A stretch of 64,000 nt of DNA, taken from NCBI GenBank assembly GCA_015956445.1, contig WIUZ02000002.1, positions 1,116,001 to 1,180,000 of the forward strand, given 5' to 3'. Made by a program: the position numbers and the translations under genes. Every line of letters begins with the position of its first letter. Position 1 is the stretch's first letter. The stretch comes from Thelephora terrestris. Its lineage: Eukaryota > Basidiomycota > Agaricomycetes > Thelephorales > Thelephoraceae. Below the pieces are notes generated by a model. It was not told where the DNA came from and ran no database searches. It was given only the letters and a program-made list of their open reading frames with translations. Below are positions 44,314 through 55,352 of the stretch, in pieces.

Positions 44314-46517
44314 TCACCTCACAAACGAAGAACTAGTCCTTGTAGAGAATATCGACCTGGGAATCGCGCAGGGTTCACCCTCCTTCATAGGGCTCAACTC
44401 GGTCGGAATATCCAACCCATTAGCCACCTAAATTTTAATCAGCTCTATGAGGCAAACGAAACGGGGAACGCGTACTTTGTCGGTGTCGATCTTCCACACG
44501 AACGTCGTGGGTTGGGATGAACCAAATATCCTCAGCTTTCTCTTCTTCTTGACTTTAGCTTCTTCTTCTGCGTCATCTTCCTCGTCCCTTTGTTGAGACG
44601 TCGCACTTTGTCGGCCCGCCGCCTTCTTTGTTGCAGATTTCTTCTTCGGTGGCTGATCCTCTTCATCCGTGGTGGCCTTTGGTCTTCCGCGTTTCTTGGG
44701 TGCAACGGATACCGACTCTTGAGGGGCTGTGGACTTGGCCTTCCCCCTGCCCCTAGGCTTGCTGGGTCCTGGTTCGACCCCTACATCGCTATCTTCAGTC
44801 ACTTCATGAACTTGAGCCTTCTTCTTTGGCTTGGGCTTCGGCCTAGGCTTCTCCATATCCTCTTCAGTTTGTTTCTTCCCTCGACCGCGTTTAGGGCCAT
44901 CTTCAGAGAGTTCACTAACGCCCGTTGACGGCTGTTTCTTGACGGGTTTTGGTCTTGACTTCGGCCTTGGGGCTTCATGGACCTCTCCGGATTCGGTCTC
45001 AGGTTCCGGCGGAAGGGCCGCCTTCTTTGATCGGGGTGGCTTCGAGGGTCCTCCCTCAACGTCAGACTTGGTTTTCTTGGCCGCTTTCGGCTTGGGCGAT
45101 GGTGGACGAGGTGGTTCTTCTTCCTCGGCGGTTAGATCCATGTCCGGTGTCGTAACGGGTTTGCTCTGAACTACTAGTCAGATCCTCACGTCATGGACCA
45201 GGGGAAGACTCACGCGGTGCTTTCGTTCGACCGTGTTGAAGATCTTTATCTCTTGTTCTGCCGTAGAGATCTCAGCTTTGAGCTTGACGTTCTGCTCCCT
45301 GAGTGTGGCGACCGTTTGTCTGAGCCCCTCACACGTCCCCTCCAATTGCGCGATGAACTCCCGAGATTCCTTGTCGGCAATCTAGTAGAAAAAAATACGC
45401 TGAGTTTGAGAAATAAGTGCAGGGTAGGGACGAAAACCGGAGCGTACAACGTAGTCCTGAAGGCGGGCGCGAAACTTCCCAATCTTCGCTTCCTTGACCT
45501 CGATCTCCTCTGCCAGATGCTGCTCCTTCTCAGAGAGTCGAGCTTCCAGTTCTCGAAGCTTGACTTCTAAAGCGATCCGCTCTTTCCTCAGCTTCTCGGT
45601 TTCCGTACCCTCCTTGTTCTCCAGACTTTGCCACTTGTCCACCTGACGTTTCAGGTCCGCGTTACTCCGCTTGAGTTCAGCGTTGGCATTCTCGAGCTCG
45701 TCCTTCTCGTTCTTGATTCCTTCGAATCGTAAAGTCTCCCGTTTGAGGGAAGATTTCAGAGTGTCTGATGCCGCTTTGAGGTTTTTGACCTCCTCTTCAA
45801 GACGAGAGACGTCATCCTTTTTGAGAACGTGTTTATCAGTTCAGATACGGGTGGCCACCATCGAGCGCGCACCTCTACTTCACCCCTCTTTGTCCCCGAC
45901 CGCTCCAATTCGCGGTACACCTCTGCACTCTTGGCCAGCAGAGTCGAGTACTTGCCTTTCAGCTTCCCATACTTCTCAATCACTTCTGCATGCTTCTCCC
46001 GTAACTCCTCGTACTCCTGGTCACCCCTCTCCCGCTCCTCCCGTTCCGCCTCCAACGTCTCCTGCAGGTCAATAACCCTCAGCTCTAGATCGCTCTCCTT
46101 CTGCTGGAACAAGGCCAGGCGATAGTCCCTCTGGATCTTCGCCACCTTCTCACGCCTCACCGCATCCTCTCCAGAAAGCACATTCCTCCTTTCCATATCC
46201 AATAACAGCAACAGTCGCGCCTGAGAAGCCTGATACGATACCCTCGTAAGTTCAGTCCCGGTCTTCCAAGCTTGAGCCTCCGTGAGTCTTTGGTCGTATA
46301 AACCCACCCGCTCGGCTTTCATCTGGGCCTGAACCTGAGTAAGTTCCTCGCGGAGTTTCTTGCACGTGTGCTCCGCGGTGCGTAGCTTCTCAGTGAGCTC
46401 GTTTATGTGGGCTTGCTGCCGAGCGTCCATCGCTTCCTGGGGCGTAGTGGCAGGCTCTGCCTTGAGGTACTTCGACACAAACACATGGTTGAGCTTCGCA
46501 GGAGGAGTACGCTGCAT
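44314..46517 (-). CDS. Long coiled-coil protein with acidic/basic tail and AT-hook
   Basis: The protein was not recognised by name. From ATG 46517 (M-Q-R-T-P-P-A-K-L-N-H-V-F-V) the first ~500 residues are almost entirely heptad-rich coiled coil in several exons (46517-45890, 45830-45385, 45370-45205). They are full of Glu, Lys, Arg and Leu with no Pro. The C-terminal ~230 residues (45160-44430) switch to low-complexity K/R/P/E sequence containing K-K-R-G-R-P-K, an AT-hook that would hold the minor groove of AT-rich DNA. A final exon after a short intron encodes G-L-D-I-P-T-E-L-S-P-M-K-E and ends at TGA 44314. The frame is also open for ~40 codons upstream of this ATG, so a further upstream exon is possible. 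The layout suggests a nuclear, chromatin-associated scaffold such as a kinetochore, cohesin-related or meiotic protein, but that is inference. Confidence 0.65.
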
Positions 46518-46878
46518 CGAGGCGCAGATGGGACCGGGGATGGTGTTGATGACTTTGGCGTGCAGCCGTAGAAGATCATGTTGGAGGGTTGCTGAATGGA
46601 ATCCGATCGGCTTCGTCCGCTCGAAAACGTGACAGTGACAGTTATCACGTGCTGCCTAGTAACACGCATTTGACGGTGCGTGCGCCGGGGTTCCCACAAA
46701 ATTCACTGTTCTGTCCTCACGCTCAGTATTGCGTTTCGATCCCAGCCATCCCATGCATTATTTCCGTTTATCCAACGCGGCGCTCTCGAGGTAGGTGTGG
46801 GAAGTAGCCGGAATACCTCTACGGCCAAGATGGGTTGCCGATTCCCTGCCAGCAAGATGTACGATATTGGTACAAACA
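46518..46878. other. Gap between coiled-coil gene start and RNase H2A stop
   Basis: This should carry the promoter of the coiled-coil gene and the RNase H2A 3' flank, both on the minus strand. The first ~110 bp are open in frame with the coiled-coil gene, possibly an unrecognised extension of its N-terminus. Nothing else seen. Confidence 0.4.
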
Positions 46879-48095
46879 TTACAGAGATCCTACACTTTTG
46901 ATACCCAAATCCCGCGCAATATGACAACGGTTCTTGTCCCTACCGGTCCCTGCCTCGAACGCTTGAATGAGATGCGCCTGGCCCTCGTCAACCCTATCAA
47001 GGATGTCAAGGATATTCACAAAGAGACGGAGACAAAGAAAATTACCATTTAACAGGATGCCCGTCCCTCTCCAAAATAACCTTAACGGTAGCCCACGAAA
47101 ATCTAACAAGACCCGGAAACCCAAACGTTTTGTCCAATGCCCCTTCCAGCCACGCTTTCGTTTTGGGATCTGTCGCGCGTTCCTCTCTCAGTCGGACCCC
47201 ATCAAAACGAATTGATGCTGAACGTCCCACCTCCTGGATACCCTGACCCGACCCGGGAACTCCAAACGGCGTCCTCGGATGACGACTCAGCTTCCTCCCA
47301 TACCCACTCCTCCAAACAAGCATCTCGTGTGACCTTCGCAGCAATACTAGCAGCGCTGACGATCTTGTACTTCGAATCCGCCTTGGCTTCGACAGTGAAG
47401 TTTATCCCAGGGAACAAGTTTGACAGGAAAGCCTCGTGTCCTTTCGTAGGACCGAGCGCGTCTACGTAGACCTGAAAGTACTCAGCTCGCTTGCGAGAGG
47501 GCATAGCAGGGCTAGCGTACCTCTGAAAGCGTGATTCCCCTATCCAATACCTCCCGGATGAGGAGAACGGTAGCTTCTTGCGCCTGTTTATTAAGATTGA
47601 TCGGTGGTATCCTTAACATCCCGCTCGATATTGCCTGTGGACTGAGGCGCAGATGTTACCATGTTTACTAACGCGATTGCCGCAGCCCACGCACCATAAG
47701 ACTCGCACAGACCACCCCATATGCTCAGAACGACCGCTCAATATATTCAGCAGCCCAGTCCGTTTCTCGTGGCTGAGTGTCTTCGAATCTGTAAACCGAT
47801 CATCTGCATATATTCATCAGCGCGTTAAAGAACGCAACTCACCTGCGAACCCTAGATTATCTAAATCATCCTTCCAGGCCTCAGGGCAAAATGCGACGCC
47901 ATAGACCATAGGACCCAAGACCGGCCCTCTCCCCGCTTCGTCCACACCCAGGATATATGGTCCAGGCGCGGTAGGTAGAGGTGAATGGTACGTGTATGAT
48001 GCCGAAATAGGCTTTCCTGGATTTATTATCGATGGTACAGCGTGCTCTTGTGGTGAAGGCGAGCCACTGTCGCTGTCGGAATCGTATGAGGACAT
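46879..48095 (-). CDS. RNH201: Ribonuclease H2 catalytic subunit A (RNase HII type)
   Basis: This is the catalytic subunit of RNase H2, which removes ribonucleotides embedded in DNA and the RNA strand of RNA-DNA hybrids in the nucleus. From ATG 48095 an acidic Ser/Asp N-terminus leads to the active-site block [13 protein letters not shown] (D and E ligands) near 47930. D-S-K-T-L follows after an intron. The next exon has V-Y-V-D-A-L-G-P, then [24 protein letters not shown] (catalytic Asp residues), R-V-G-S-G-Y-P-G near 47240, and [10 protein letters not shown] last intron (GTAATT donor just after H-P-V-K, near 47045) joins to the final exon ending G-I-K-S-V-G-S-L at 46879. An in-frame ATG at 48149 would add 18 residues. 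All catalytic residues are present. Confidence 0.92.
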
Positions 48096-48791
48096 GGTGG
48101 CTAGAAAGTGTAGTAAACACGATCGAGAACTCGGATCAAAACATGACACGTCCGGCCCGACTCCGATGTTCGAGCGCAGTCTAGTGAGACCGCTGGTAGT
48201 TGTGGGATACTCTAGATAGTCGTAAGTCTTTTGACTTCAGTCGTGCCTCACTTCGCCAAGACTCTCAGGTACTGAATTCCAGGTAACGTGGGTACCCCCA
48301 CTACTCTTCGTGGGGTGGCCGAACCTCAGTAACTGTCGATCAGAAGATCGTCACCGCCCCCCATGCACAAGATCAAAACTCGCAGACGCACGTCGACGTG
48401 CAGACGTCTTATATTCAATGATGGGGTCTGCGCCCTGGTATCCTGGTTATGCGATTTGGGTTAGGCCAAGGAGAGCTTTGATATGTTGAATCAGGCGGCG
48501 GTATCGTACTATTCAAGTGCATCGGTGACAGAAACTTTTGAGTCAGTCCACGTGGGGGAACCGGTTAAGACAGACGAGCGATGAAAGGTTTAACGACCCG
48601 GATGAAGGATGACCGGCGAATCCTGCAACCCTGTGCTCGAGATAGCCTGACAGTCGCTATCACATCCTCAAACAGACATCGTGGCATGAGGGACGAGGAT
48701 TTCATATGCTGTAGTACACGTATACACTGCCCAATCATTGCATCATTAAAAACGCGAGCATCGAAATCGTACAGCGCTCACCGATACCGCG
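48096..48791. other. Stretch without a gene, with a dispersed repeat copy
   Basis: This includes the RNase H2A promoter and the 3' flank of the next minus-strand gene. Contains repeat copy B (48423-48464). No coding frame recognised. Confidence 0.4.
48423..48464 (+). repeat. Dispersed repeat copy B
   Basis: Partner of 40174-40214, 8.2 kb away in the same orientation. Differences are mostly transitions. Confidence 0.6.
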
Positions 48792-49495
48792 TCACGACTT
48801 GGATGACTGACCCAACAAATCCGAAACAATCTTCGCGCTATCGTGAGTCCTCTTCGATTTCTCATAGAGCACCTGCACGCCCTTCAAAACATCGCCCAAC
48901 AATTCCTCTTCGGTAAACGACATCGGAGACCCGAAGATCGTTCCCGGTGGGAGGATCGGGAGAGCTCCGAGCCCCGTTTCACGTAGGAAGTCGTCGAGAG
49001 CCGCGATTGCAACTTTGAGCGCCTGGATCTCTTCTGCTCGGTCGCCATTATACCCAGCATCGAACATAACCGTAGATGCTACGACTTACGAGCTGTCCGG
49101 CTCACATGGGTCGTCGGTTGATAAGCGTTTTCCCTATCGCACCGAAAGGTCCATCAATGAAAAACACGATCGAACGGAGATGGGGATCCCGAACGCTGCC
49201 CTAAGATAAAGAAAGAAAAGCAGACGACTTACATTCCGAACATGACCTCCCTCGCCAAACTCTGCACCCTATTCACATGATCCAACGCGATCTGGATGTT
49301 CCTAAACTGCTCGGCCCCACCGACTCCTAACCCCCCCAACCCCAACCCTCCAGCGGCGGCCGCAGCCGCAGCCGCATCCTGCAAACCAGACGGAGAGTCG
49401 TGATTGAACGCCCATCCTTGGACCTGAGAAGGTGTCAACGCGGATGCGACGCCCATCCCACCGAGCCCGTCGTTGGTCCCGAACGCGGAGTCCAT
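48792..49495 (-). CDS. Conserved-looking basidiomycete protein of unknown function
   Basis: Two exons separated by an intron near 49075-49235 encode a protein of roughly 175 residues. Exon 1 from ATG 49495 is Gly/Ala-rich, with a run of eight or nine Ala and a Gly-Leu-Gly tract, then H-V-N-R-V-Q-S-L-A-R-E-V-M-F-G. Exon 2 is helical (E-I-Q-A-L-K-V-A-I-A-A-L-D-D-F-L-R-E-T-G) followed by G-A-L-P-I-L-P and a C-terminal helix ending near S-D-L-L-G. I have a weak memory of similar helical blocks in other agaricomycete hypothetical proteins but can assign no function. No transmembrane segment or known domain. The exact intron phase is unresolved. Confidence 0.6.
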
Positions 49496-51246
49496 TCTTC
49501 AGGTGATTTTCCTGGTCACGGGTGCGGTTATTGGAATGAATTCTGACGCCAGCACTCCGCCCCTCGAAAAGTAAAAGGAAAAAAGCTAGGCGATCGGGTT
49601 TTATGCGAGAGTTACTACGGGAATAAGTGTGGTGAAAGCCGCGAAGTGTTGAGATGGCTGAGTTGGAGGGATCCAATGGGTGAATGTTATCTCGGACAAC
49701 GCAAGTCTCAAGGCCACGACCCGGGAGCGTGTGCTGTGAATTGATGGATCCAGATGACCTGATGGCGGGGCAAAGCGAAGAAACAAACAGACGTAAAAGT
49801 GAAGGTTTCGAACGTGGAATGCAGAACGGGATCGCGGGAACAAAAGCGAAATCTCGGCCGTTTGGACTCCCAAGCGTTACCACAATCTGAACTGTGAACA
49901 CAAATCATGGGACCGTCGACTCAAAGGCGAGCTGGCGCGCCTCTCACCGTTCACACCCACTCACATTATATGCATCGCTGAGACGCCCCGACCCGCGGTC
50001 GGATGGTTTTTCCTCACCGACTCGGGGAGGCTGATTCAGGATGATCCTCAGGACTACGGTCAAGTGACCGGACGTACACAACGGACTATGGTCTGCACGG
50101 AATCACGGCCCAGAACCATATTCAAGCTTGGGACAGTTCAATCTCAAGGACATCAACAAAGGAAATCGTACGCCGAAAATTCCCGAAGGAACCCACTGAT
50201 TCCAACCTCAAGCGCAGACGCCCAAGAGGACGTTTGTCACCCACTGAATTCAAAGCATCTCTTGGGAAACTCACAGGGGACCGTGGGACACCGTGGGCTG
50301 ATATGAGAAAGATTTGCGAATTGACAGCTTGATGGAATAGAAATTACATTGACAACTGAAGTATCGACAGGTGACGGCGTTCATCTTTGCGGTGATCCAC
50401 CGCTGAGCGCTGAGCCTGAGCGCACGATACGTGTATTCAACCACCGTGGTCTTTGTGCGGACGTGTTGGAGCGACCCTACTATGTATCGCTTGACCGAGC
50501 TGGGACAAACATCAAATCCGCCACATACAAGACGGTGCACCAGGGAGAGCACAAAGAGGGGAAGGAAACAAAGAGATAGGACGTTTCATTATGACCTCCA
50601 AACTAATTAAGAACAAATTTGAAGTCGGGACATTACAAAGACAGCGATAGCGATGCAGTAAGAGGAAGCAGGACATAGAGAGGAAAGGATCAGAGAGAGA
50701 AAAAGCGTTCGATCGTTTCCTGAGGCCATAAATACCAGCAGAAGAGATACCTCGAAAAGAAAAAGACGAAGGCGATCGAGAGGGAGAGTGGAGCGTTGCA
50801 CTGACGTGTCTGTACGCAAATAACATGTATGATGACAATCGAGCGCTTCCTCTCCCGGGTAGTCGTCGAGGGGGATGTCTAGGGAAGAGGGATAAAGGGC
50901 GTCAGAGGCCACAAGGCCGAGGGGCAGCAAGGCATAAAAACGGTGATCGAGTAGTAAGACAAGCTTGGACAAGGAGTTGCACGATGGGGTTATGAGTTAC
51001 GGCAGGCAGGAGTGGCCGAGCAACGAACCACCCCATCGACAGTTGTGGTAGTAAGATTCCACACAAATCACTTGTGCATGGGGTGCGAATAATTGCAGGG
51101 GCATCGACGCGCAGGTCCATTGAAACCCACGAAGAGATGGCGATGGTTGGGTAAAACAGAGGTGTGGGTGACAAGTGTGAGAAAGGCGGCGTTAAGCGTT
51201 TGGAGAATCGTTTAGGTGGATCCGGGGTTGTCTCCACTTCGTCGGA
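49496..51246. other. Long intergenic stretch, about 1.75 kb
   Basis: No gene was recognised on either strand. It holds the promoter of the unknown gene and, toward 51.2 kb, the 3' flank of the G-alpha gene. Sequence near 50560-50800 is purine-rich on the plus strand. A short direct repeat (ACCGTGGGACACCGTGGG) lies near 50280. Confidence 0.4.
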
Positions 51247-53098
51247 TTACACAAGAGCTGCGTCTTTCAGATAGCCGCGGAAGATGGAGTCGCGGACATT
51301 GATGATAACGGTTTGGGTCGTCTTCGTGTCCTATGAAAGGCAGGAAGAAAGAGTCAGCTGTCAGAAACCTTATCCCATAGCTGAACGAGGAACAAGGGTG
51401 ACGTACGACGACGCTCGTCTGATGAACGTACAACACCCGTTGCCCGGGATTGTTCGATCGATGAACCTGCACGAAGTGGGTCTTGAAATAATTCGAGACA
51501 TGTTCATAATCGTTGGATCGTTTGCCGTAGGATGTGATACTGTAAAGGCGTTGCGTTCATGTCAGGTCGTTCCTGGAAACCATGAAACGAATGGGCGCAC
51601 TATTTCGAAACCCGGGTGCCCTGGGCCAATTTCTTCCTCAACAGATCGGTCTTATCTGTGACCCATCAGGTCAGTTCGAAAGGATTAAAAGAGGCCGAGG
51701 CATCACTGACTCAAGAAAAGGACGAGGTGCACGTTCTTCAACAGCTTGTTCGCGCATATCTGCGAGAAGAGCTGAATCGAATCCTCGATCCTATTTGTCA
51801 GCGGGTCCTCTTCTAGGTACTAAAAAAGGGAAGAGAGGAGCGGCCGATGAGTGATCATCAACCGGAGAAACCCTGTCGACCCACCTGGTCAAAAGCGCTG
51901 ATGGGAGCGACGTAAATGATGGCGTTTGCGTCGTCAAAGAAAGGCGCCCATGTGTGTCGCTGACCACGCGCGCCGCCAACGTCATATAGCCGCCATTGTA
52001 CTGGGCGACTGTTGTGCTGAACGACGAAGGTGTGTTCGGCAACGCCGATGGTCTGAATCCTCGCATGGAGGACGTCGTCTATCGTCGGTACGTATCCCCG
52101 TTCGGCGATTCTGTTGATCTGATCAAGGAAACTATGGGGTAGAGAGGCACGGGTTAGCACGCGGCAACTAAGATCGAGTTCCCTCGCCCACATAACGGAA
52201 GGCGAGGGGTGAAAAGATGTAAGGGTCGTTTACGACACGCACAATTCAGACCATTCCTCAAGACGGATCTTCTTCTTTTCCAACAGTTTGGTTACTGCCG
52301 GATGATTGCGGAGAGAGACGATATCATCACGGGCTATCTGGAGCTTGCGGGCGACGTCAACGAGGAGTTCATCTTGGTCAGCGTCGTCTGGAGTGTTTCC
52401 TGTACTTCGCGCCTTGCCCTTGCCCTTGTTCCGAGTAGTGTGTATTTGTGTCCTGACTTGCCAACCGCTGCGAACGTAAACGCCGTTTTTCCCGCCTCCG
52501 GTGATCTTGAGGCCACCGCTTAACCGGTCCGCGAGAACCTGTTCGACGGCGACTAAGGCTGTAAGTTTGAGCCGAAGCTGTGTGATGGAAGAACGGCCGC
52601 CAGGGGTATTAGGGTCTCCCTCCTCTGATGAGTTTGGCCAGTGTTGGTTGAGGTTTTGGTACACGAGGTGGCCCCAGTTTTCGAGTCCATCGAGGATGGT
52701 CCGAATGGCATGGATCACGTTGTAGAAAACGACAATCTTCCAGGAAGCGCGCTCGGCGTCGAGTGAGGCTGGGGAGTGAAGGAGCTGGAATTGTTTCTGG
52801 AGGGTAGACTTGCCAGACTCCGCCTGGCCGAGAAGTAAGAGCTGTTGGACAGAGCCTGTGTCAGAAAGAGCTAGTCTATTCGAATTTTACTTACCCTGAC
52901 GTCCTGCTTTGAGCGTTTGAACCGCTCTTTATCCCGCCTAATCTCGTCGTCGATGAGATCTGAGATGCGTTTGGCCTCTATTTCCCTCTCGAGCCTTGAG
53001 TGTTTTTCGTAATCGGTCTCATAGGGTGAAGGCTTGAGGGCATGAGAGAAGGGGTCATCGCCAAGGATTGAGGGTGGTCGGTGGTTCGCGCGCAGCAT
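51247..53098 (-). CDS. Divergent heterotrimeric G-protein alpha subunit
   Basis: This is a G-alpha protein of the type expanded in agaricomycetes. From ATG 53098 a charged N-terminal helix leads to the P-loop L-L-L-L-G-Q-A-E-S-G-K-S-T near 52830 (canonical G-A-G-E-S-G-K-S). A long helical-domain insert (about 52240-52720) contains basic low-complexity sequence. Switch I keeps the arginine (H-A-R-I-Q-T-I-G, near 52040). Switch II reads Y-D-V-G-G-A-R-G-Q-R (near 51985), with alanine where the GTPase glutamine of D-V-G-G-Q-R should be. N-K-T-D is rebuilt across an intron near 51650. The C-terminus after T-S-V-V-D-T-K-T-T ends G-Y-L-K-D-A-A-L-V at TAA 51247. No N-terminal M-G-x-x-x-S myristoylation signal is present. 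Nucleotide binding is likely, but intrinsic GTP hydrolysis should be weak. About six introns. Confidence 0.88.
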
Positions 53099-53144
53099 GA
53101 CTGGGAGGGACGGAGGGGTGGAAGAGAGGAAGGGCGGGAGAGGG

Positions 53145-53178
53145 TATAAGTATAAGTATTATAAGTAAGAGTATAGGT
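53145..53178. repeat. Short ATAAGT-type tandem repeat in a divergent promoter
   Basis: TATAAGTATAAGTATTATAAGTAAGAGTATAG is an imperfect 6- to 9-bp tandem array. It lies within the 178 bp between the start codons of the G-alpha gene and the PPIL3-type cyclophilin, and may supply TATA-like elements for either. Confidence 0.6.
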
Positions 53179-53276
53179 AATTGTTGTTGGGTGAGTGAAG
53201 AGGCTAGAGATGCTTTGATCCGACGAATCGATTCAGTCTCTTTCCCTCTGTTTCCACCACCGCCTGACGAAACATC

Positions 53277-54238
53277 ATGGTGATTATTTGATTCGTCCTC
53301 CCCGTCTCATCGAACTCACGCCCAATTTCCGATGCGAACAGTCCGTAACGCTCCACACCACCCTCGGCGACCTCAAAATCGAGGTATTCTGCGAAGCTGT
53401 GCCCAAGGCCGCGGAGGTATATGCGTTCACAGGGGCTGCTCTTTTCCCCTCTGCTGGCGCTCATCTGTTTCATGCTCTCCCGACCTGCAGAACTTTCTTG
53501 CCCTTTGTGCCTCCAACTATTACGACGGCTGCATTTTTCACCGCAACATCAAGACTTTTATGATCCAGACGGGTGATCCTACCGGTACGGGTAAAGGTGG
53601 CCACTCTATCTGGGCTAAACCTTTCGAGGACGAAATCCGATCCACCATCAAAGTGAGAAACGGGAGGGGCCATCAGCAGTTCCCACCATATCGGTTGGTG
53701 AACGGCTGCTACCCCCTGCTGCCTTTTCCTGTCGGCGCTCATGATTGATCTAACGCCCCCCCTTTCTCTCTTCGCTCCTTTTCGCTTCCCAGTTCAACGC
53801 CCGCGGGATGGTGGCGATGGCAAACTCGGGCCCAGACACGAACAAGTCCCAGTTCTTCATAACATACGCCAAGCAACCTCATCTAGACGGCAAGTACACA
53901 ATCATCGGCAAAGTCATTGATGGCGCGGACTCCACTCTGGACGCCATGGAACGAGTGCCGGTCAACAACAAAAATTGGCCGTTGAATGAGATTAGGCTGA
54001 TCAACGTCAGTTCCTTTGAGCCTCTATTGCCATATGCGTCCCAGTTTTCTTCCCTCTCACCTATACAGTCTCCCCCCCCCCTTCTTCACCTCCTTGATGG
54101 GCACTTGGACCTTCCCTCTTGTGTCCCCGTTTCTTCTCAATTATGCGCTCTGGAACCGCAACTGACAAACTGTCATCGATCCATCCGCAGATCACTGTTC
54201 ACGCTAATCCCATAGCAGACGCACACACTCGGTCATAG
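53277..54238 (+). CDS. CYP10: Peptidyl-prolyl cis-trans isomerase, PPIL3/Cyp10 type
   Basis: This is a cyclophilin of the spliceosome-associated PPIL3 group, catalysing proline isomerisation. The first exon is just the ATG (53277-53279); a 62-nt intron (53280-53341) joins it to [16 protein letters not shown]. After further introns come [19 protein letters not shown] (catalytic Arg), [15 protein letters not shown], and [28 protein letters not shown] and I-T-V-H-A-N-P-I follow, with a stop at 54236-54238. The length is about 165 residues, as expected for this small cyclophilin. Complete. The symbol reflects the fungal group name and is approximate. Confidence 0.9.
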
Positions 54239-55352
54239 GGATCGCCTCGCTCGATAATCACCAAGGTCATCCCATTCACAGCAATCAGACGAGGCGTCCA
54301 TATCTTATCAGTGCATCCATCTCTTCGCAATGTCACTCAGGAGTACTCGTGGGGGGAGGTCGGTCGTAGATTGTAAGCTGCCGATCGCTTCCTTTGCTCA
54401 TTGGCTTTTTCTCTCCGATAACCATCGCATAAGGAAACCTAGATACGAACGCAGGTCTCACGCTATGCTGCGGCACGACCATTTGAATGGGGAAACATGA
54501 CCGCCCATAAGAATCCTAGGCTTTTGTTCTCCAGCGGCGTTCACTTTCAGACTTGAAACAGGAAAAGTTAATTGATCACTCCCATCCCTTGGCGGCTAAA
54601 CGCACTGCGCATCCAACGCGAAATGTGCTGCCACTGCTACGCGGGTCCAGAAACCTTCTCTCTTTTCCCTTGTCTCTTTTTGTCGACAGGCAACGCAGAT
54701 CTTCTGAGGATGATGCTGTGTCCTACGCTTCCATCGCGGATGAATCGATGAAGTCTGGAATGTCCCCACCCGTGCCTCTCCGATTGAATCGAAGAATGTT
54801 ATAAGCCTCGATCACACACACCTCGACTGCGGGGTCTGGCAATGGGAGGCGATGCGATCAAGCTTCTTTCTCAATTTTGCCAGATAATGCCGGGCGATTC
54901 TTCAGGCCCTTTCGTCCCACTTTTTACTCTCCATCTTGGCCCACCGGCACGAATCAATAGCGGAATTCCGGTGATTCCAATTGGCAATATGGCCCTTTGC
55001 GGCCGATCGGAGTTTTGCCTCTCCGACTGAGAGTTTCGGCCGATGGGCTCTTGGCTATGCAGGCATTGTGATGGGGCCGTCGCTTGCCGCCTGTGGAAGC
55101 GAAGCGTTTGAGGGAGTGCACCTAAGTAATCGCTTCCGTCCAACACGCAAACCGATCCACACGCTATTCTAATCCACAACCCACGCGGGTACGATTCCGC
55201 TCTCCCACATAATCTTGTCTCGTAAGGATAAAACAGAGTTAGACAACCCTGTCAACGTTTCAGCGCTCAGCCGCGAAGCAAACCGCATCCCCGCCAACGA
55301 CGTACATCCATAGACCCTGTTCGGATGATTTCCGTTGCTACGATCCGTAAGC
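54239..55352. other. Convergent intergenic region with possible short exons
   Basis: This lies between the stops of the cyclophilin and CAP2 genes. Coding-like plus-strand fragments occur near 54330-54365 (an ATG followed by L-R-S-T-R-G-G-R-S) and 54690-54804 (S-S-E-D-D-A-V-S-Y-A-S-I-A-D-E-S). They may belong to a small unrecognised gene. No family resemblance was found; nothing is seen in 54820-55350. Confidence 0.35.

Noticed and set aside
50270-50305. ACCGTGGGACACCGTGGG as a functional repeat
   Set aside because: Only two short units are present, with nothing else around them.
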